Shown: positions 51,685 through 64,000 of the stretch, piece after piece
How positions within the stretch are numbered: the stretch's first letter is position 1
Layout: every line of letters starts with the position of its first letter
Source: Typha latifolia
Taxonomy: Eukaryota; Streptophyta; Magnoliopsida; Poales; Typhaceae
Assembly (NCBI GenBank): GCA_019914945.1
Contig: CM034100.1
Span: 17,247,096 to 17,311,095 of the forward strand
Length of the DNA stretch: 64,000 bases
Direction of reading: 5' to 3'
Notes under the pieces: generated by a model
Seen by the model: the letters and a program-made list of their open reading frames with translations, nothing else
Told to the model about the DNA's origin: nothing
Databases searched by the model: none
Position numbers and translations under genes: made by a program

Positions 51685-52462
51685 GGGTTTCTTTTTAATA
51701 GATTAACTGTGAGTTAGTCTGAGAATAAATTTAGAACGTGGGTTGAGTCCTCTCTTTTTTTCTTTTTTCTTTTTTTTTTTTAATTTTTTCTTTTTTACTT
51801 CCTGTATATAAGCCATCAATAAATTAAAGTTTGAGATACATGCATGCTTTCATTTCGTGTGTGTATAGAGAGTAAATTTTAAATTACCCCTAATCTCCAG
51901 TTTTGTACAAAATTATACCACTCGCTTAACTTTTATTGATTTAGCTCATTTTGATTTAGACTAATCTAAAATTATTCTCTTTTTAATTCAAACTTAAAGA
52001 AAGTTTAATAAAATTAAAAGTTATTAGATTTTGTCTCATATTCTTCTTCCTTAAATTAGAATTACGCAAGCCTCGGAAGAAGCATTCTGTTTCTATTAGG
52101 TATAAACAATAAAAAGGTAACGATTCTATGCCAATTTAAAACTAGATAAAAGGGATAAAGTGACACAAATAAAAGATGAATTGATGTCCTATCTAATAAT
52201 AAATTGTTGCTCTGTATAGGGTAATTGCACAATTAAGATTTAACCTGCAGGGTAATTTTAATGCCGGAAAAAGGATTTACCTGAATGCCGTTTAGAGGGT
52301 CAATATGGTACAATAAATATTCCTCCAGGACTGCACAATATTGTCCATGTAGACAGATGAAATATCTGCACAAACACCAGCTTTTTATATGATAAATTAA
52401 CAATCGTTCATCTTTTTTTACATTTTGCACAGAGAGATACACGTATATATCTATATGAATCC
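51685..52462. other. Convergent spacer (MADS / hexokinase-like)
   Basis: 3' UTRs of both genes. It has a T-rich tract at 51751-51800 and AT-rich DNA. No gene seen. Confidence 0.55.
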
Positions 52463-58888
<6,426 letters not shown>

Positions 58889-60035
58889 CCCACTGGCCTT
58901 TCCACCTACCTCTCCATCGGAACCCTAACCCCAGCCCTAAGCGGCGGGGAAACACAAAAGGCCCTCGCCGCCGACCAAGTGGTCGACAAAAAGCTTCAAA
59001 GAGAATGGAACAGAGAAAGCGAAGACGAGAAAGCGAGAGAGAAGAGGAGAGAAGGAGAAGGGAGAGAGGAAAAAGTTAAAAAGAGGGGGGGTGTATTTAT
59101 CACTAAACTAAATATAGTATTTTTAAGTTAGCGTTGGACAGCAAAGTGGCGTGCGTGCCGGGTGGTGGCCTCCTTTTGAAAAAAAATAAAAATTACGTGA
59201 ATGACGGATTTACCCCTGAATCAATCGCAGAATGACGGATTCGGACGTCAAGGTGGGGAGGAGAGTGGGTTTGACTTATGTCGGTTTAATAGGAGAGGGG
59301 CGGATAGCGACGGCGGTATACTTAAAGTAGTTTAAGCACTCACCCTTGGATTTGTGGTTATTTACGAAGATGGCGCCACATTAATAGCTACACTGACGGC
59401 ATTAGTCAGCACTTTGACTGGGACCACGTGGGAGAATTACACGAGGTCGTTATCCAACGGTAGATATGATATCATGCCTTTCATTTTAAAAAAATTTGAA
59501 ATTTTACTTTTAAAATATTTCCATGATTTTTGTCAGCTGATAGCCACCCACAGGTTTAACTAAAAACAAAAACATATGAGTAAATTAAAATCTAATCAAA
59601 GCATAGAGGACTAAAATATAATTATAGTTTAACAAGTGATAAGAAAAAAATAAGTTAAATGAATCGTATTTCTTTTTATATGGATAACAAACAACTAAAA
59701 AGTATAAATTGCAACGGTCGCTATAGTGTATACGTAATCGTAATGCTGTCATGCGTGACATAATTGCTCAAAGTCATGCCATATTGTTTGTTAAATAGCA
59801 TGAGTGGAGTAATCATACACATGATGTTATGAGATCCTTTTATATCTTATTTTACAGGTAGATGAGCATGCAAGAGATTGCTATCAAACCATCCACATTC
59901 CTCACATCAATAGGGTGGTCCCATTTCTACTTGTTAAATGAAGATATTAATTAATGCGTTTAGAAGAATAAAAAAATATCTCTCCCTTCCTAATGTTCTT
60001 AGTCTCATACTGACAACAAACTTTTTTTTTCTGAA

Positions 60036-60062
60036 AATAATAATAATAATAATAATAATAAT
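60036..60062. repeat. (AAT)n microsatellite
   Basis: About nine ATA/AAT units in intergenic DNA. Confidence 0.9.
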
Positions 60063-60581
60063 ATTTTGGGTATTATGAGAAAGGGGGAGGGGCAAAAGGG
60101 GGAATGTGAGAGTAGGAGTGTGTGTGTGGGTGTGAGGTACAGCAGAACGCGGCTACAGTTGTGGACAAAAAACAAACAAAAACGAGGGGAGGGGGGGGAT
60201 GCGAACGGCGACGGGAGCTGCGTATTCGAGCGGCCGTACGAAAATCCAGCTGTTCTCTCGCGAGTTCCAGCTAAGCACCTTCCCAACTCACGCCTCGATT
60301 GCACCCCCACTGCCCCCAAACACACCCCCACTAGTAAAAATTGCTTACCAAAACGAACAGCACCAACAACTACCCAGTTTTTATTAGGTACACAATATTT
60401 ATTAGTGATAATTACCCACATTATATCCCAACATTTCCTTTTTATTATCATCTACAGTTCGGCCCTCGACGTTTGTTTTTATTGCTTGAAGAATAGGCAC
60501 CTTAGTTTTAAGAGGCCCATTTGGAAAAAAGAAAAGAAAAGATTCTTTGGATTTTAATATTAGTAAAATTGAATGAGTTCA

Positions 60582-60602
60582 TTTTTTTTGGGGGGGGGGG
60601 GG
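60582..60602. repeat. T8-G13 homopolymer junction
   Basis: Eight T followed directly by thirteen G. A G run this long is rare in plant DNA and prone to length errors in sequencing. Confidence 0.85.
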
Positions 60603-60948
60603 TTATATTTTTTTTATAATGAAGTACGCATATTTATCAGAGAGTATTAGAGCTAAAAAAGAAATGGTCAGGCTCTTCTCTTTTAAAAACTAATTATTAG
60701 CGAGATGGAAATTTGCTGACCTTGGTGGCTTTCATTTGATGCAGCGAAGAAGCCGTTGGGTTGGAGGCGTGGAACTCGTTTCCTCCTCGTGGTGGATGGA
60801 GGCTGCTGGAGGCGTGATCGGAAGAAGATCGTACGGCTCTGATCTGCGCGAGCTGGCACACGGGAAGGGGGAGGGGGGTTGGTGGTGGTCCACCGATGCC
60901 AACACCAAGTGATGGCCAATGCGATGCATTATTTTGTCGGTGCGACGC

Positions 60949-60982
60949 TGTGGGTGTGGGTGTGGGTGTGGGTGTGGGTGTG
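60949..60982. repeat. (TGTGGG)n hexanucleotide repeat
   Basis: About five and a half TGTGGG units. It is G-rich but not the plant telomere repeat TTTAGGG. Confidence 0.9.
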
Positions 60983-62043
60983 TGATCCAAAGTACAAGCC
61001 AGCGGTTTCGTACTCTCGCCACCCTTTTTCTCTCTGTCGAGATTTATATTTAATTATTTATACATTTAATAATGTCACATTAAAAGATAGAGAAAAGCTA
61101 TTCTGAGGAATGGAAAAATATAACAATGTAAATCGTAGGAGATAATTTGTAATTTTTATTCTAATTTTCTTTTATCACTAAAGGCTCGGTCTCTCATGTA
61201 TAGGTTGGAGGAAAAGATATGCATATATAGTGTTAGGGACATGGATTATTGGAAATTGGAAAACGAGAAGAAAGGAATGGAGAGTGACCAGTGACCGGAC
61301 AATTCAATGTTAATATGTCATCAAACACATGGTCGATCACATGGAGCGGACAAAGAGGAGGATTGTTGGCTAATTAGTCGAGGAGAAATTAAGCAAGATG
61401 GATGGAGAAAAAGGTGAATCCATTCACAATATATTGAGAAGAAGAAGAGTGGAAGGTGAGGGGACCCAAGTACCTCCTTGTCCATAGTAAACACACCTTG
61501 TCGTCATGCTGCGATCTCTAATCTGCGCATGCGCCTCCCTTTCCTATGTGTCACTGCTCACTGGTCATTGGTCACCACCACCTTTCTAACTCGTCCATTG
61601 CCACCAATTTTTGCTTCCACTTCCACTTCCACTTCCATTCCTAAAAGTTTGGCTACCATTATTTGGCTGGTACTTAAACCACACCTTTATGCCCTCCAAT
61701 TTGTCGTCCTGATGTGATAATTAAAAGCATTCTTAAACTTACCATCCAAATATAACCCTGCCTTGTTTATGATCGAGACATCTGGTTAGAATATATGCTT
61801 AGGCTAATCAAAAGTACTCGTTGGCAAATTTACCTGCAAAATAATTAAAATGGAAAAGAAGACCCAGGCCTGACCCAGTATTTGGAGTGAGATTTGAGGT
61901 CCGGCCCACGTAGGGCCGGTTCTGCCTTAGCGGATTCAAATGGGTCTTGTTCGGATCCGAAACGCGGAAAGAGCCGGGGAAAGGTAATCGGATAAGCAAA
62001 CGACGGAGGATTCTTATTCCACCCTTCTTCTCTGCCCGAAACC

Positions 62044-62578
62044 ATGGCGACGAGTCTTCTCTCACTCGCTCCCGCACCCAATTCTCCTCCCCCGCATCTC
62101 ACCGCCAAGATACCCACTTCGCCTTCCTCCTTCCCCACGCAGCTCTCCGCCGCTGTTGCTCTTCCTCGTCTTCTTAGTACCCGCAGTGGAAGTAGAAGAG
62201 ACCGCCGAGTCTTGGTAAGGGCAGGTCCACCGAGTACTAATAGCCTTATCCTCGCTTTTGTTCTTCCGCTCTCTCTTCTCGGAGGGACCATCTTTGCCGC
62301 CGCCCGCATCGCCGATCGACTGGACGAGCAGTATCTCGAGGAGGTAGAGAGTTTTAGCATAGCACACAACCTGTTTGTTATATGTCCTCGATGAGCTCGT
62401 TCTAAGAAATGCCGTGTTTTTATCTGTGAAGCTTGCGATGAACAAATTGATCATGGAGGAGAACGAAGCGGCGGGCGAGCGCGGCGAAGGAGACGAAGAA
62501 GGAAAGGATGTCGAGGAGAGGAGGGAAGTGGCTGCTGCTGCTCCACGTGCTCGAAGCAGGCCCAGGCGAGAAGTATAA
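62044..62578 (+). CDS. Small predicted plastid membrane protein (HCF153-like?)
   Basis: Two exons, 62044-62343 and 62432-62578, joined in phase 0, give 148 residues. Residues 1-60 are rich in Ser, Ala, Pro and Arg without acids, a typical plastid transit peptide, ending near RRDRRVLVRAG. One hydrophobic segment follows (SLILAFVLPLSLLGGTIFAA), then ARIADRLDEQYLEELAMNKL. The tail is very acidic and then basic (RARSRPRREV). This is the layout of a single-span thylakoid or envelope protein with a short charged tail. It recalls HCF153, a small thylakoid protein needed for cytochrome b6f, but I am not certain of the match. The intron is only 88 bases. The ATG is in good context (AAACCATGG). Confidence 0.7.
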
Positions 62579-63570
62579 ACAAAGATCGCATTTTGGAACT
62601 CTTTTTATTTTGAAACACTTCGGCTGTAATCTAGGCCTTTGTTTACACTTGTAACATGATCGAAACAATGCATCAATTGCTTCTTTTGATAGAGAAAAGA
62701 TTGTTTCTTCAATCTAGGCTTCATAGGAATGCATCTTCCTTCTTTCAAGTAGCCTGTTTCAGAAGCAGCAAGAGAAGAGTAAGATGGCATCCAACAAACA
62801 ATTTGAAAGGACCATGAGAAAGCCATTGCATAACAGAGAAGAGATAGGTTACAGATGCCATGCATGTATGCCACGACTGGGGCGTTTCTCAAATAGAGTA
62901 AGGTTTGGACATCTGTAACTAGTTGTCAACTTTCATTCTTGAAACATTTGACAACATACAGGTGGAAAGAATGCCCCGTAATGTCTACAATAACAAAAAA
63001 AAATAGTGCACAGGAAGGAGTAGGGCAGATAACACAAAATAATAATGCAAGAGTAACAACTTATTAGCCAATGAACAAAAGGGAAATTATTAAGAATACA
63101 GATGCTTATTTCCAGAAATAATTAATGGAATGCCTAACAATAGCATCTCCATTAGTTGTAATGGCAACAGTGAGATGACTCTCAAGTTTCCACAAGCCAC
63201 AACTGCTACTGAAGATCTAACAGCAGCATAAGTAGAATTCCTTACAAGAGCTGCACATGAATAGCTAAAGTTCAATATCATGAAGTAATTGAATTTTATG
63301 CACGCTGCTGTTTTTAGATTGCGTAAGGAAATAGCAAAAGATGCAGTAACTTGCGCCCCCTCTAGATGTCAGCAAGTCATAAAGCACAGAAACTTGAATT
63401 GGTAATCGAAGATAGGCTTTTTAATGATCTTTGCAGCTCCTAGAATGCAAGAATATAGAAGCAAGAAAAGATCAGAATTCACTTGTGACTTATATAGCTA
63501 GTAAAGAAAAACAGGCTTAACCCAGAAACATCAAGAAAAGCAGTAATTTGCACAGCTCTGCTCACCTTTA
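62579..63570. other. Intergenic DNA right of the plastid protein gene
   Basis: 3' UTR of the plastid protein gene, then about 900 bases of AT-rich DNA in which I see no gene. Part may be an intron or 3' UTR of a gene extending beyond the right edge. Confidence 0.45.
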
Positions 63571-64000
63571 AACTAATGAAGATGAGGATAATCTCGTCTG
63601 GCAAGTCAGGTGGCCGCTGAGCAAGGCTATTGTAATGAGCACCCTCAGGCATATAGCTTTTGAATGACAATTACATTGCACTGCAATCACAAGAAACCCA
63701 GATATTGGTGTCTCTTCTACGATGAAAGAAAAGTGGTTATTGTTATGAAGATGGGGATAATCACATCTGGCAAGTCAGGTGACCGCTAAGCAAGGTTATT
63801 GTAATGAGCACCCTCAGGCATATAGCTTTTGAATGACAATTACACGCACTGCAATCACAAGAAACCCAGATATTGGTGTCTCTCCTATGACGAAAGAAAA
63901 GTGGTTATTGTTATGAAGATGGGGATAATCACAGCTCTGCTCACCTTTAAACTAATGAAGATGAGGATAATCTCGTCTGGCAAGTCAGGTGGCCGCTGAG
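63547..64000. repeat. Tandem repeat array running off the right edge
   Basis: A unit of about 169 bases starting ATGAAGATG(A/G)GGATAAT begins at 63576, 63745 and 63913. At 63955 the array restarts with the same 5' context as the first copy (CACAGCTCTGCTCACC), giving a higher-order period of 379 bases. Copies share GGCAAGTCAGGTG(G/A)CCGCT and AATGAGCACCCTCAGGCATA. Read on the minus strand the unit contains an open segment RPPDLPDEIILIFISLK flanked by plausible splice signals (see findings). Confidence 0.85.

Larger units (their letters stand above)
58889..62043. other. Intergenic region (hexokinase-like to plastid protein gene)
   Basis: Hexokinase-like 5' UTR and promoter (GA/AAAG-rich, 58930-59090), then 3 kb without a supported gene. 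It holds several simple repeats listed separately. The many short frames here are low-complexity. Confidence 0.55.

Noticed and set aside
60005..61022. Several intergenic frames of 60-160 codons
   Set aside because: They are built on simple repeats (AAT, GGGTGT) and overlap each other on both strands with no splice or promoter support.

Overview
The window is nuclear DNA of a flowering plant, probably a non-grass monocot. The class is firm: intron-rich genes with GT..AG junctions, AT/T-rich introns and plant-specific families (ERD15, PrfB3, JINGUBANG, PPR, type I MADS, hexokinase-like). The monocot assignment is an inference from overall look only. Gene models were joined by hand from reading frames and splice sites. 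Every multi-exon model below keeps frame across all its junctions.

Layout, left to right. The last coding exon of an unidentified + gene (61-152) is followed by 2.7 kb with no confident gene. Then come mitochondrial acyl carrier protein (-, 2825-4585), an ERD15-type PAM2 protein (+, 6738-7376), a UBC19/20-type ubiquitin-conjugating enzyme (-, 7925-9208), a GNAT acetyltransferase fused to tandem BRCT domains (+, 10802-17277), a PrfB3-like release-factor paralogue (+, 18134-21836), a 15-exon folylpolyglutamate synthase (+, 23632-36436), an intronless JINGUBANG-like WD40 protein (+, 38074-39399), an intronless P-class PPR protein (+, 39934-41484), a TAN1/THUMPD1-like tRNA acetylation adaptor (-, 44065-50454), an intronless M-gamma MADS-box gene (+, 50986-51684), a hexokinase-like gene (-, 52463-58888) and a small predicted plastid membrane protein (+, 62044-62578). 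A degenerate tandem repeat array runs off the right edge.

The genes do not form one pathway, which is normal for a plant chromosome. Several are organelle-directed (acyl carrier protein, PrfB3, PPR, the small plastid protein, possibly the hexokinase-like protein). Two are recruited or diverged members of enzyme families: PrfB3 without GGQ or SPF, and a hexokinase with an altered adenosine-binding region.

Mobile DNA sits mostly in introns. There is a 670-bp Mutator-like MITE with a perfect 10-bp target duplication and a 313-bp TRIM/SMART-type mini-LTR element with equal 76-bp terminal repeats, both in FPGS introns. A tRNA-derived SINE head lies in hexokinase intron 1. The most distinctive sequence-level findings are a duplicated decoy splice acceptor before the last FPGS exon, the GNAT plus tandem-BRCT architecture, and leader-region features (in-frame upstream ATG, overlapping uORF, ATG-less open leader) that could change translation starts. 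I did not find a clearly new biological system.
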